Positions 26,076 to 36,537 are shown, counted from the first letter of the stretch. The stretch is 64,000 nt of DNA from Yinghuangia elevatio (GCF_040649515.1 NZ_JBEZFP010000038.1:3538-67537), one strand, 5' to 3'. Numbers and translations: made by a program. The notes: generated by a model not told the origin, from the sequence alone.

Positions 26076-26780
26076 ATGGCCGATTCGCTTGCCCCCTCCG
26101 CCACCGACGGTGACGGCACGTCGCGCGTACCCGTCAGCGCGGGCGACGTCGAGTACGCCGTCTCCCTCGCGATCGCCGCCTTCCGCCGCGCCCCCGCCGA
26201 CGCCGACTGGTCGGCCAAGGCGGGCGCGCTGGACTGGGACTGCTGGGAGACCGCGGAGCACCTGGCCGACGACCTCTTCGCGTACGCCGGGCAGATCGCG
26301 GCGCCGACGCCCCCGGTGACGCACTACGTGCCGTTCGTCTACACGTACCCGCGCGAAGGCGGCCCGGGCAACACGGTCATGGTCGACCGCGAGGCCGACC
26401 CCGAGGCCGTGTTCGAGGTGCTGGAGGCCACCGCCGGCATGCTCGCCGCGCTGGTCGCCCTGCGTGCGCCGACCGTGCGCGGCTACCACTCGTACGGCGT
26501 CTCGGACCCCGAGGGCTTCGCCGCGATGGGCGTGGTGGAGACCCTGGTGCACGCGTACGACATCGGCGCCGGCCTCGGTGTGGACTTCACCCCGCCCAGC
26601 GACCTCTGCGACCGCACCCTCGCCCGCCTCTTCCCCGAGGCCCCCGCCGACACCCACCGCTGGCAGACCCTGCTCTGGGCCACCGGCCGAGCCGAGATCC
26701 CCGGCCACGACCGCCGCCAAGGCAAATGGCGCTGGCACGCGGAGCCCCTGGGTGAGCGCCAAGGCGACACTCCCGCCTGA
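26076..26780 (+). CDS. Maleylpyruvate isomerase-like / DinB-fold protein
   Basis: A 234-aa protein of the mycothiol-dependent maleylpyruvate isomerase N-terminal type. It has the early DYAVSLAIAAFRR-like helix, WDCWETAEHLADDLFAYAGQI (helix with potential metal ligands), and the later VVETLVHAYDIGAGLG helix carrying a conserved His. Such proteins form four-helix bundles and often use mycothiol, but many paralogues have no known reaction. It lies 56 nt after the serpin on the same strand and may be co-transcribed. Confidence 0.7.
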   Translation: MADSLAPSATDGDGTSRVPVSAGDVEYAVSLAIAAFRRAPADADWSAKAGALDWDCWETAEHLADDLFAYAGQIAAPTPPVTHYVPFVYTYPREGGPGNTVMVDREADPEAVFEVLEATAGMLAALVALRAPTVRGYHSYGVSDPEGFAAMGVVETLVHAYDIGAGLGVDFTPPSDLCDRTLARLFPEAPADTHRWQTLLWATGRAEIPGHDRRQGKWRWHAEPLGERQGDTPA

Positions 26781-26797
26781 CCCTCGACCACCGCATC

Positions 26798-27244
26798 TCA
26801 GGACGAGGCGGCGTCGTACTCCGCTCGGGAGACGAACACGTCGTCCATGTTCGCCTCGGCCCACTCCTTGAGGCCGTCGAGCACACGCTGCAACGACAGG
26901 CCCCGCTCGGTGAGTTCGTAGGTCACGGTGACCGGCACGGTCGGTGTGACGGTGCGCGTGAGCAGCCCGTCCCGTTCCAGGGCGCGCAGGGTCTGCGTCA
27001 GCATCTTCTGGCTGACGCCCGCCAGACGCCGGGACAGTTCGGAGTAGCGCATCGCCCGCGGCTCCGCGGCCCGGGCGTCGGTGCCACGCGGATGGGGTCC
27101 GTCGCTGCCGAGCGCGGCGAGGATCAGGGCCACCCACTTGTCGGACACCCGGTCGAGCAGCTGTCGGCTGGGGCAGCCGGCGAGGAACGCGTCGTAGGCC
27201 GCCTTGTCGTGCTCGCGCTTGTGCCCTGTCGTCCGTGTCGGCAT
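26798..27244 (-). CDS. HxlR-family transcriptional regulator
   Basis: A 148-aa winged-helix regulator. The N-terminal CPSRQLLDRVSDKWVALILAAL is the HxlR signature, with the conserved Cys used for redox or electrophile sensing in several members. MRYSELSRRLAGVSQKMLTQTLRALERDGLLTR is the DNA-binding helix-turn-helix and wing. The ATG at 27244 has AGGAG 8 nt upstream; an in-frame ATG 39 nt earlier is less likely. It is divergent from an NAD(P)H:quinone-type oxidoreductase, the usual target of HxlR proteins, so it probably represses that gene and itself. Confidence 0.9.
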   Translation of the reverse strand: MPTRTTGHKREHDKAAYDAFLAGCPSRQLLDRVSDKWVALILAALGSDGPHPRGTDARAAEPRAMRYSELSRRLAGVSQKMLTQTLRALERDGLLTRTVTPTVPVTVTYELTERGLSLQRVLDGLKEWAEANMDDVFVSRAEYDAASS

Positions 27245-27280
27245 TGTGCACGCTCCTTCCGCACCTGGTGGTGGTGTACG

Positions 27281-27292
27281 CACTTTGAAGTG
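27281..27292. promoter_or_regulatory. Putative HxlR operator
   Basis: CACTT-TG-AAGTG is a perfect palindrome in the 125-nt divergent region between HxlR and the oxidoreductase. A further half-site CACTTC begins 4 nt later. Confidence 0.5.
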
Positions 27293-27369
27293 CCCACTTC
27301 CCGATGGAGAGTAACCCCACCAGGATGAAGCACGGAAGCAAACGCCACGACATTTCGGGAGCAGCCACC

Positions 27370-28287
27370 ATGAACACCCCCACCTTTCGTGCCGCCGTCG
27401 TCCGTACGCCGAGCGGGCCGGACTCGATCGAGGTCGTCGACGTCCCCCTCGTCGAGCCGGGCCCCGGCCAGGTACGGGTCGCCGTCGCGGGCGCGGCGGT
27501 CAACCCCGTCGACCTCGGCGTCGCCGGCGGGTTCTTCCATTCAATAGGCCTGGTCAACCAGACCGAATACACCGGACTGGGCTGGGACTTCGCGGGCACT
27601 GTCGTCGCCGCCGGGCCCGACGTCGCACTCCAGGTCGGCAGCCGGGTCGCCGGCATGGTGGACGGCTTCGACCGCGACTTTGGTACGTATGCCGAACAGA
27701 TCGTCGTCGCGGCGGCGGATGTCGCCGTCGTGCCGGACGGCCTCGACCTGATCACCGCGTCGACCGTGCCGCTCAACTCGCTGGCCGCCGCGCAGATCGT
27801 CGACCTGCTCGGCGACGCTCCGGCGACCGGCAACCGCCTGCTGGTCACCGGCGCGGCCGGAGCGGCCGGGGCGTACGTCGCCTCGCTCGCCCGGCAGCGC
27901 GGCTGGCAGGTGACCGGTCTGGCCCGTCCCGGGGACGAGGAGTTCGTCCGCGGCCTCGGCGTGGATTTCGTCGCACACACCGAGCCGGGCTGGGACGCGG
28001 TCGCCGACACTGCGGCGATGCAGGAGCCGGCGCTGGCGCTGGTGCGCGACGGGGGCGCCTTCGTGGGAGTCCGGCCGAACCTCGGGCCGCCCGCCGAGCG
28101 CGGCATCTCGGTGACGGCCGTCGTCACCGTCCCCGACGGCGCCCGGCTCGCCGGCCTGCTGGACCGTACCGCCGCGGGCGAACTGCCCGCCCGCGTCTTC
28201 GCGGTCGTGTCCCTGGACCAGGTGGGTGAAGCCCACCGCGTGGTGGCCAAGGGCGGCGTCCGCGGACGCTACGTCGTCCAGCCGTGA
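27370..28287 (+). CDS. NADP-dependent zinc-free alcohol dehydrogenase / quinone oxidoreductase
   Basis: A 305-aa medium-chain dehydrogenase/reductase. The GroES-like N-terminal half (VEPGPGQVRVAVAGAAVNPVDLGV, GWDFAGTVVAAGPDV) is followed by a Rossmann domain with LLVTGAAGAAGAYVASLARQRG. Zinc ligands of the alcohol dehydrogenases are absent, so it belongs with NADPH quinone reductases. The ATG at 27370 has GGGAGC upstream. Divergence from HxlR suggests induction by quinones or aldehydes. Confidence 0.88.
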   Translation: MNTPTFRAAVVRTPSGPDSIEVVDVPLVEPGPGQVRVAVAGAAVNPVDLGVAGGFFHSIGLVNQTEYTGLGWDFAGTVVAAGPDVALQVGSRVAGMVDGFDRDFGTYAEQIVVAAADVAVVPDGLDLITASTVPLNSLAAAQIVDLLGDAPATGNRLLVTGAAGAAGAYVASLARQRGWQVTGLARPGDEEFVRGLGVDFVAHTEPGWDAVADTAAMQEPALALVRDGGAFVGVRPNLGPPAERGISVTAVVTVPDGARLAGLLDRTAAGELPARVFAVVSLDQVGEAHRVVAKGGVRGRYVVQP

Positions 28288-28348
28288 ACCCACGCCGTGG
28301 CCCGCGCGTGAGCCCACGCGGTGAACCCGCATGGTGGACGGGCATGGT

Positions 28349-28387
28349 GAACCCGGGGCACGGGGGACGGGCCCTTGCCCCGGGTTC
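28349..28387. terminator. Bidirectional hairpin terminator
   Basis: GAACCCGGGGCA (28349-28360) pairs perfectly with TGCCCCGGGTTC (28376-28387), between the converging oxidoreductase and chitinase genes. Confidence 0.75.
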
Positions 28388-28426
28388 GTCAAAGGGGGTG
28401 GCGGGCGCCGTCCCCCGGCGTGGGCG

Positions 28427-30289
<1,863 letters not shown>

Positions 30290-30394
30290 GACTGCTCCCG
30301 AGTGAGGTCCGACATGCTGGGAGGTGGGACCTGCTCCGTCCGGCGAACCCGCGGCAACCGCACGCGTTCGCCAAGCAGTGCCGCGATACTAGAA

Positions 30395-30427
30395 AGGTCT
30401 GGACCATATGGTCAATGGTCCAGACCA
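30395..30427 (-). promoter_or_regulatory. Paired DasR-like (dre) operator of the chitinase
   Basis: Two 12-bp elements, AGGTCTGGACCA (30395-30406) and TGGTCCAGACCA (30416-30427), are 9 nt apart and 106-138 nt upstream of the chitinase start. They match the direct-repeat elements of Streptomyces chi genes and the DasR consensus TGGTCTAGACCA (from memory). Confidence 0.75.
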
Positions 30428-30441
30428 AATCCGAAAAATGC

Positions 30442-30894
30442 TCACGCCGCCGGCGGCCCGCGGAGCGTCAGGACCCGTACGACGAACACGGTTTCCATCG
30501 CGCACAACGCCACGCCGAGGGTGACATGCGCGGCGAGCGAGCTCGCCAGCCCAAGTGCGGTCTGGGTGAACGTGGCCGCCAGGATGACGACGGCCGCCTT
30601 CAACGGCCACGTCACCCGGCGGTTGCCGCGCCACACCAGGACGGCCGCGACCACCTGGAGGAACACCAGCAGTTCGAACACGTAGGCGTTGACGCCGTGT
30701 GGGTCGATCGACGAGACGTCGCCGTTCAGCAGCATTCCGGCGAGCAGGCCCTGCACCAGGGTCTCAAGGCAGGCAAGGGCGGTCGCGACCCGCAGCAGCG
30801 TGACCGCGCCGCGCCCGGGCACCCGTCCGGCCGCCACGACCGCAGCGCCTCCGTCGCCTCGGGAGATCTCACCCCGGGGAGAGGTGTCGTGCAT
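30442..30894 (-). CDS. Small integral membrane protein, about four spans
   Basis: A 150-aa protein. After a polar N-terminus it has about four hydrophobic helices (VTLLRVATALACLETLVQGLLAGM, YVFELLVFLQVVAAVLVW, WPLKAAVVILAATFTQTALGL, HVTLGVALCAMETVFVVRVL). No catalytic motif was seen. GAGG lies 6 nt before ATG 30894; an ATG at 30906 is the alternative. It follows the NAD(P)-binding gene by 112 nt on the same strand and may share its ECF promoter. Its product may be a DoxX-like or unknown membrane protein. Confidence 0.65.
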   Translation of the reverse strand: MHDTSPRGEISRGDGGAAVVAAGRVPGRGAVTLLRVATALACLETLVQGLLAGMLLNGDVSSIDPHGVNAYVFELLVFLQVVAAVLVWRGNRRVTWPLKAAVVILAATFTQTALGLASSLAAHVTLGVALCAMETVFVVRVLTLRGPPAA

Positions 30895-31006
30895 GGAAGT
30901 CCTCATTTCTTTCGGTGGCCCCGGAGGGGTGACAGGGCCAACGGGCGTCCGGTCCACGGGCATACGCGTCCACGGGGCCACGGAGGGCCAGGTCCGCCCG
31001 GCCGGT

Positions 31007-31771
31007 TCAGGACCGGGCGTCGAGCCATTCCCGGAAGGTGGGTCCGCCGAGCTTGGCGTGCGGGCCGGGCAGGAACCCGCCGGCCGCCGCGATCTCGGCG
31101 TCGGGTATGCCGGAGCCGTCGACGCCGACCACCTTGATGCCGCGGCGTGCGCCGAGCTGTTCGGCCACCTCGGACAGGATCTCCCTGCGGGGGCCGGCGA
31201 CCTCGGGGACCGGCACTCCCGGGCCGGGCTGCGCGGCGTCGGGGTCGGCGGCCAGGTCGACCAGCGTTTCGGCCACGGTGCGGCAGGCCACGAGCTGGGT
31301 GGGCAGCGCGGGGACGTAGGCGACGTCGCCCTGCCGCCAGTCCAGGAGCTGTCCGACGAACTCGTGGAACTGGGCCGCCCGCAGGATGCGGGCGGGCAGG
31401 GGACCGGAGAGGTTGGCCTCCTCGTGCACCTGCTGGGCAGCGATGAAGCCGGCGGTGGCCTTGTCCGCACCGATGATCGACACGGCGACGATCCGGTCGG
31501 CGCCGGCCCGCCGACCGGCCGCGTGCAGGTTTGCGGTGGCGGTACGGAAGAACTCCGTGGCGGCCTCCTGGTCGGAGGCGTGCCATGACGCGACGTCGAT
31601 GATCACGTCGACACCGGTGAGCGCGTCGGCCAGGCCCTCGCCGCTGATCACGTCCACCCCGGTGGCGCGGGACATCGGCACCACGGGGAAGCCTCGTTCC
31701 GAGAGGACGTCCACGACGTGGCGTCCCAGTCGTCCGGTTGCTCCTACGACGGCGAATTTGCCGGTGCTCAT
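31007..31771 (-). CDS. NAD(P)-binding oxidoreductase/epimerase (NmrA-like)
   Basis: A 254-aa atypical short-chain dehydrogenase fold. The N-terminal dinucleotide-binding motif is VVGATGRLGRHVV. There is no Tyr-xxx-Lys catalytic pair in the usual place, as in NmrA/NAD-binding groups. It is transcribed away from an ECF41-type sigma factor, from a promoter sharing that sigma's motif; ECF41 genes are characteristically linked to carboxymuconolactone decarboxylases, oxidoreductases or epimerases, and this gene would be the linked partner. The ATG at 31771 has AGAGGC upstream. Substrate unknown. Confidence 0.85.
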   Translation of the reverse strand: MSTGKFAVVGATGRLGRHVVDVLSERGFPVVPMSRATGVDVISGEGLADALTGVDVIIDVASWHASDQEAATEFFRTATANLHAAGRRAGADRIVAVSIIGADKATAGFIAAQQVHEEANLSGPLPARILRAAQFHEFVGQLLDWRQGDVAYVPALPTQLVACRTVAETLVDLAADPDAAQPGPGVPVPEVAGPRREILSEVAEQLGARRGIKVVGVDGSGIPDAEIAAAGGFLPGPHAKLGGPTFREWLDARS

Positions 31772-31880
31772 CTTGCGTGCCTCTCTCAGGTGTTCAAGTG
31801 GTCGGGCGCCAGGGACGCCTGGTCGGCACGGCGGCGCACCGGACTCGCGGTGCGTACGCTCGGCGTGCCGACGTACACGA

Positions 31881-31907
31881 GACGTCGGCCTCCCGCCGCG
31901 CGTAACA
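31881..31907 (-). promoter_or_regulatory. ECF41-like promoter of the NAD(P)-binding gene
   Basis: On the minus strand, TGTTACG (31907-31901) is followed by exactly 16 nt and CGTC (31884-31881), about 110 nt upstream of the start codon. The -35/-10 pattern resembles TGTCACA/CGTC reported for ECF41 sigma factors (from memory). Confidence 0.6.
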
Positions 31908-31942
31908 GTCGGGGCCGTGTGATGCAGGCCACGCGTCGTGGG

Positions 31943-31969
31943 TGTTACGCGACAGCGACGACCGGCGTC
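31943..31969 (+). promoter_or_regulatory. ECF41-like promoter of the sigma factor gene
   Basis: TGTTACG (31943-31949), 16-nt spacer, CGTC (31966-31969), about 57 nt upstream of the sigma start. It is the same element, including the GTTACGCG extension, as on the divergent side. Confidence 0.6.
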
Positions 31970-32025
31970 CAGTGCACGGACCACGGCCGGGCACGGCGGG
32001 GAAGCGAACAGGCGGGAGCGGCGGT

Positions 32026-32973
32026 ATGGGCGAGGAGAGCGGACAGGCGACGAACACACCCGAGCCGCCGGACCGCGGCATCCGGGCCGAGGCGGCGGAC
32101 GGCGCCACCGAAGTGTTCCTGGCCCACCGCAACCTGCTGTTCACCGTTGCCTACGAGATTCTCGGTTCGGCCGCGGACGCCGAGGACGTCCTGCAGGAGA
32201 CCTGGCTGCGGTGGACGGCCGTCGATCCGGCGATGGTGCGCAAGGAACGCGCGTACCTGGTGCAGATCGCCACCCGGCAGGCCCTCGACCGGGTGCGCGC
32301 GCTGGGTCGGCGCAAGGAGTCCTACGTGGGGCCGTGGCTGCCCGAACCGCTGCTGACCGCGCCGGACGTGGCGGAGGACGTTGCCCTGGCCGACAGCGTC
32401 TCGATGGCGATGCTTCTGGTGCTGGAGACGCTCGCCCCGGTCGAACGGGCGGTGTTCGTGCTCCGCGAGGTGTTCGACCTCTCGTACGAGGAGATCGCCG
32501 AGGCCGTCGGCAAGACCCCGGCCGCGGTACGTCAACTCGCCTATCGGGCCCGCGCGCACGTAGCCGCGCGCCGGCCGCGCGGCACCGCCACCCCGGCCCA
32601 GACCAGGGCCGCGCTCCGCGCCTTCCAGTTGGCGGTGGAAACCGGCGAACTGCAGGCCCTGCTCGACATCCTCGCCCCCGACGTCGTCGCCCTCAGCGAC
32701 GGCGGCGGAGTGCGGCACGCCCTGCTGCGGCCCGTCGTGGGCGCCGACCAGGTCGCCCGCCTCCTGGCCGGCGGCTGGTGGAAACGCGAAGCGGCAAGGT
32801 CGCTCGAACCGGTGGAGATCAACGGTGGACCGGCTCTCCTGGTCCGGGTGAACGGACAGGTCGACGGCGTCCTGGCCGTGCGTGTCGAGAACGGCTACGT
32901 CACCGGCGCCTACCACGTCCGCAACCCCGACAAGTTGTCGCACGTGGCGCACGAGATCGCCATCAGCCGCTGA
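32026..32973 (+). CDS. ECF RNA polymerase sigma factor, SigJ/ECF41 type
   Basis: A 315-aa extracytoplasmic-function sigma factor. Sigma2 is FLAHRNLLFTVAYEILGSAADAEDVLQETWLRW, and sigma4 is LAPVERAVFVLREVFDLSYEEIAEAVGKTPAAVRQLAYRAR. A C-terminal SnoaL/NTF2-like domain of about 115 residues (AALRAFQLAVETGELQALLDILAPDVV...) is the defining ECF41 feature and acts as a built-in modulator instead of an anti-sigma factor. No anti-sigma gene is present. The ATG at 32026 has GGGAG 7 nt upstream. Matching promoter motifs before this gene and the divergent oxidoreductase imply autoregulation. Confidence 0.92.
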   Translation: MGEESGQATNTPEPPDRGIRAEAADGATEVFLAHRNLLFTVAYEILGSAADAEDVLQETWLRWTAVDPAMVRKERAYLVQIATRQALDRVRALGRRKESYVGPWLPEPLLTAPDVAEDVALADSVSMAMLLVLETLAPVERAVFVLREVFDLSYEEIAEAVGKTPAAVRQLAYRARAHVAARRPRGTATPAQTRAALRAFQLAVETGELQALLDILAPDVVALSDGGGVRHALLRPVVGADQVARLLAGGWWKREAARSLEPVEINGGPALLVRVNGQVDGVLAVRVENGYVTGAYHVRNPDKLSHVAHEIAISR

Positions 32974-33139
32974 TCCCGGAAGCCCGCGCTCCGGCGCGTC
33001 CGCGAAACCAGGTCCGCGTTCTCATTACCAACGGCTATGGCGGCTTGTATTGGACCGGTCGGGGCACCTCGGACCAGGCTTACTGGCGTACCGCCGAACG
33101 GGGGTACGGCACACGAGCCCGGTACGACAGGAGCCCCAC

Positions 33140-33973
33140 ATGAGCACGAACCGCATCTGGCTGATCACCGGCGCGTCCTCGGGATTCGGACGCGAGATCG
33201 CCCGTGCGGCACTGGACGCCGGGGACACCGTCGTCCTCACCGCCCGCAGGCCGGAGGTGCTTGCGGACGTCGTCGCGGCGCACCCGGACCGGGCCGCCGC
33301 CATCGCCCTCGACGTCACCGACCCGGAGCGCGTCAAGGCCGCCGTCGCGGAGACCGTCGAGCGCTTCGGCCGCATCGACGTGCTGGTCAACAACGCCGGG
33401 CGTGCCCACCTCGGCGCGGTCGAGGAGACCACCGAGGCCGAACTGCGCGACCTGATGGACCTGCACTTCTTCGGGCCGGCCGCCCTCACCCGCGAGGTGC
33501 TGCCGCACATGCGCGCCGCGCGGACGGGCGCGATCGTCCAGATGAGCAGCATGGGCGGGCAGCTCGCCTTCGCGGGCGTCGGAGCGTACTGCGCCGGCAA
33601 GTTCGCGCTCGAAGGCATGACCGAGGCGCTTGCCCAGGAGGTCGCGCCGCACGGCGTCAAGGTCATGATCGTCGAGCCGGGCGCGTTCCGTACCAACCTC
33701 AACGGGGGCGCCCTCACCGCGTCGGAGCCGCTCGACGCGTACTCCGACACCGTCGGAAAGCTCCGCGTCGACTTCGTGGCCGCCGACGGCACGCAGCCCG
33801 GAGACCCTGCGAAGGCGGCGGACGCCATCCTCGCCGCGCTCGACGCCGACGACACGCCGCTGCGCCTCGTGCTCGGCAACGACGCCATCGACGCGGTCCT
33901 CGCGCACGGCGACCAGGTGCGCGCCGACATCCACGCCTGGGAAGCGACCGGACGCGGCCTCGAGTTCGCGTGA
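33140..33973 (+). CDS. Short-chain dehydrogenase/reductase
   Basis: A 277-aa classical SDR enzyme. It has the Rossmann motif TGASSGFGREIA, the NNAG motif, the catalytic Ser in SSMGG and YCAGK (Tyr-x-x-x-Lys). The cofactor preference looks NADP-like (Arg-rich TARRPE after beta 2). AGGAG stands 6 nt before the ATG. It sits downstream of the ECF41 sigma gene but with a 166-nt gap, so co-regulation is only possible. Substrate unknown. Confidence 0.9.
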   Translation: MSTNRIWLITGASSGFGREIARAALDAGDTVVLTARRPEVLADVVAAHPDRAAAIALDVTDPERVKAAVAETVERFGRIDVLVNNAGRAHLGAVEETTEAELRDLMDLHFFGPAALTREVLPHMRAARTGAIVQMSSMGGQLAFAGVGAYCAGKFALEGMTEALAQEVAPHGVKVMIVEPGAFRTNLNGGALTASEPLDAYSDTVGKLRVDFVAADGTQPGDPAKAADAILAALDADDTPLRLVLGNDAIDAVLAHGDQVRADIHAWEATGRGLEFA

Positions 33974-33995
33974 CCCGCGCGGGCGCCCGTGGGGG

Positions 33996-34808
33996 TCAGG
34001 CCCAGTACGGCCGGGCCGACTCCCACGCGCGCCGGGCGAACTCGGCCACGCCCAGCTCGGCCAGGCGCGGGTTGATCACCTCGACGCTCACCAGCCCGTC
34101 GAAGCCGACGGTGTCCAGCGCCGCGCGGAATCCGTGCAGGTCGAAGACGCCGTCGCCGGGCATGACGCGGTTCGACATCGCCTCGGTGGCGGTGTCCGCG
34201 TCCGGCCCGAGGAGCTGCGGGTGGTCGCAGAACTGCACGTACGCCAGCTCCTCGACGGGGAGCCCGGCCAGCTCGTCGAGCGTGTTCGGCCCGTTGAAGA
34301 CGTGCCACGAGTCGACCAGCACACCCGACCGCTCGACGCCCGCGTGCCGGACCAGCGTGCGGGCGTCCGCGATCGTCGCGATCGGGGTGAACGGCAGGAA
34401 CTCCACCGCCGCCTTGCCGCCCGCCGCCGCGAAGATCTCCGCGCAGCCGGCGAACAGGTCCCGGCAGCGGGCATCGGCGGGCAGCGTGACCATGCCCAGC
34501 GCGTACGCCGACCCGAACTCCGCCATCGCCTCCGCGACCTGCCGCGCGCCGTCCAGCGTCGAGGCCTCGTCGTCGGCGACCACGAACCCCAGCATCTCGG
34601 GACATGCCAGGTCGGCCGCGCGCATCCGGTCCGCCAACTGGCCCAACGTGCGGCCGGACTCGGCGTAGGCCGCGAGGGTGAAGGCGTCCAGGCTCAGCGC
34701 CTCGAACCCGGCCGCCCGCACGCCGTCCAGCAGCTCGGCGAAGTCGACCGGCTCCTTCGCGCCCGCGTACGGCGAGAAGGTGAAGGTGTTGAGGCACAGC
34801 TTGGCCAC
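33996..34808 (-). CDS. Sugar phosphate isomerase/epimerase-type TIM-barrel protein
   Basis: A 270-aa AP-endonuclease-2-like TIM barrel. The motifs AVEFLPF (metal-binding Glu), VLVDSWHVF (Asp/His) and YVQFCDHPQ (His/Asp), and GLVSVEVINPRL (Glu) fit the divalent-metal site of xylose-isomerase-like epimerases. The start is GTG, with GGAG 7 nt upstream. It converges on the SDR gene and is divergent from the LLM oxidoreductase. Likely acts on a polyol or keto-sugar; substrate not inferred. Confidence 0.85.
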   Translation of the reverse strand: MAKLCLNTFTFSPYAGAKEPVDFAELLDGVRAAGFEALSLDAFTLAAYAESGRTLGQLADRMRAADLACPEMLGFVVADDEASTLDGARQVAEAMAEFGSAYALGMVTLPADARCRDLFAGCAEIFAAAGGKAAVEFLPFTPIATIADARTLVRHAGVERSGVLVDSWHVFNGPNTLDELAGLPVEELAYVQFCDHPQLLGPDADTATEAMSNRVMPGDGVFDLHGFRAALDTVGFDGLVSVEVINPRLAELGVAEFARRAWESARPYWA

Positions 34809-35025
34809 GTCGCAGCTCCGATCCGGGGAGGCCGGCGCGAGCTCGCCGGACGTCTGACGCTATCTCAGATGCCCGGCCTTTTCGACGGCCTGGTTCGGGT
34901 AGTCGAACATCAACAGGGTTCCGCGTCGGACGCCGCATCGAGTGGCCGCACACAAGGTCGACCACGCGGCGTCCACAGCGGGGACCCGGTGTGGTACTTG
35001 TGAGGTCGACTTCGCGGAGGGCTCA

Positions 35026-36006
35026 GTGACTACCGAAAACGCGTACCGCTACGGCATCACCGTCCCGCTCAACGCCCCCTTGGGCGAGCACCCGCGCCTC
35101 GTGCGCGAACTCGTCGCGGCGGGCTACACGGACATCTGGTCGGCGGAGGTCGACGGGCTGGACGGGTTCACCCCGCTGACCGTCGCCGCGCTCGCCGACC
35201 CGTCGGTGCGGCTGGGGACGGCCATCGTGTCGCCGTACACACGCGGACCCGCGACCCTCGCGATGAGTGCGGCGGCCCTCGCCGAACTGGCGCCGGGGCG
35301 GTTCCAACTCGGCGTCGGGTCGGCGTCGCAGCTGATCGTCGAGTCGTGGAACGCCGCCGAGTTCGACCGGCCGTACCACCGCGTGCGCGACACCGTCCGG
35401 TTCCTGCGCGCGGCGTTCACCGGGGAGAAGGTGACCGAGCAGTACGAGACCTTCTCGGTACGCGGCTTCCGCCTCACCCGCGTGCCCCAGGAGCCGCCGC
35501 AGATCCTGGTCGCGGCGCTGCGCGAGGGCATGCTGAAGCTCGCCGGGCGCGAGGGGGACGGCGCGATCGTCAACTGGCTCTCGCCGGACGACGTGCGCAC
35601 GGTGGTGCCGTACGTCCACGCGGGCGGGCCGGGCAAGGAGATCGTCGCGCGCATCTTCGTGTGCCCGTTCGACGACCCGGTCCTCGTACGCTCGATCGGG
35701 CGCCGCATGATCACCTCCTACCTCAACGTCCCGGTGTACGCCGAGTTCCACCGCTGGCTGGGGCGCGGCGAGATCCTCAAGCCCATGTGGGACGCGTGGG
35801 CGGCCGGCGACCGCAAGAAGGCGCTCGAACTGGTTCCGGACGAACTCGTGGACGACCTCGTCGTGCACGGCACCCCGGAGCGCTGCCGCGCGCGCATCCA
35901 GGAATACGTCGACGCGGGCGTCACCGTCCCGGTCGTCGCCGTGATCGACCCGCGCCCCGACGCCGACCCGCTGGAAGCCGCGCTGTCGCTCGCCCCGCGG
36001 CACTGA
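35026..36006 (+). CDS. LLM-class F420-dependent-type oxidoreductase
   Basis: A 326-aa luciferase-like monooxygenase-fold enzyme. It shows the (beta/alpha)8 pattern with WSAEVDGLDGFTPLTVAALA, LGTAIVSPYTRGPATLAMSAAALAELAPGRFQLGVGSAS and PQILVAALREGMLKLAG. This is the F420-dependent subgroup common in actinobacteria. The GTG at 35026 has GGAGG 5 nt upstream; the longer frame from 34942 is unlikely. It is divergent from the TIM-barrel epimerase gene. Substrate unknown. Confidence 0.87.
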   Translation: MTTENAYRYGITVPLNAPLGEHPRLVRELVAAGYTDIWSAEVDGLDGFTPLTVAALADPSVRLGTAIVSPYTRGPATLAMSAAALAELAPGRFQLGVGSASQLIVESWNAAEFDRPYHRVRDTVRFLRAAFTGEKVTEQYETFSVRGFRLTRVPQEPPQILVAALREGMLKLAGREGDGAIVNWLSPDDVRTVVPYVHAGGPGKEIVARIFVCPFDDPVLVRSIGRRMITSYLNVPVYAEFHRWLGRGEILKPMWDAWAAGDRKKALELVPDELVDDLVVHGTPERCRARIQEYVDAGVTVPVVAVIDPRPDADPLEAALSLAPRH

Positions 36007-36030
36007 CCCTCGGTCGCACACCGCCTGGTG

Positions 36031-36537
36031 TCACACCGGGCGGATCATGCAGACGCGAGGCCACCGGTCGAGCCCGTGCGCGGCCTCTTCGGCGCGCACG
36101 GCCCGCAGTTCCGGTCCCGCGTCCGCCTCGGGCAGCACGGCGAAGCCCAGGCGCGCGTAGTACGGGGCGTTCCACGGGACTTCGGCGAACGTGGTCAGTG
36201 TCAGCGCGGGCATGCCGCGCCCGGCCGCATGTTCCGCGGCGTGGTCGATCAGGGCTCGCCCGACACCGCGCCGCGCGTGGTCCGGGTGCACGGACACCTG
36301 CTCGACGTGCAGGTTGCCGTCGACGGACTTGGCGATCAGGTACGCGCCGGGCCGGGCGTCCCCCTCGACCGCGACCCACGCACGTCCGGCGACCCGGTAC
36401 GCGTCCAACTCGCCGAGCGGCAGTGGCTCGTCACCCGCGATCTCCGGCATGCCCACGTCGAGGAAGCACCGTCCCGCCGCGACCTCGATGTCCTGGAGGT
36501 CCGGCAGTTCGTCCGCGGCGACAACTCGAATGCGCAT
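36031..36537 (-). CDS. GNAT-family N-acetyltransferase
   Basis: A 168-aa acetyl-CoA-dependent transferase. The acetyl-CoA pyrophosphate-binding loop is QVSVHPDHARRGVGRALIDHAA (motif A, R/Q-x-x-G-x-G/A), with the later NAPYYARLGF motif B. The ATG at 36537 follows a G-rich ribosome site. It converges on the LLM oxidoreductase gene across only 24 nt; a near-palindrome (36021-36043) spans that junction and could act as terminator. Acceptor substrate unknown. Confidence 0.88.
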   Translation of the reverse strand: MRIRVVAADELPDLQDIEVAAGRCFLDVGMPEIAGDEPLPLGELDAYRVAGRAWVAVEGDARPGAYLIAKSVDGNLHVEQVSVHPDHARRGVGRALIDHAAEHAAGRGMPALTLTTFAEVPWNAPYYARLGFAVLPEADAGPELRAVRAEEAAHGLDRWPRVCMIRPV

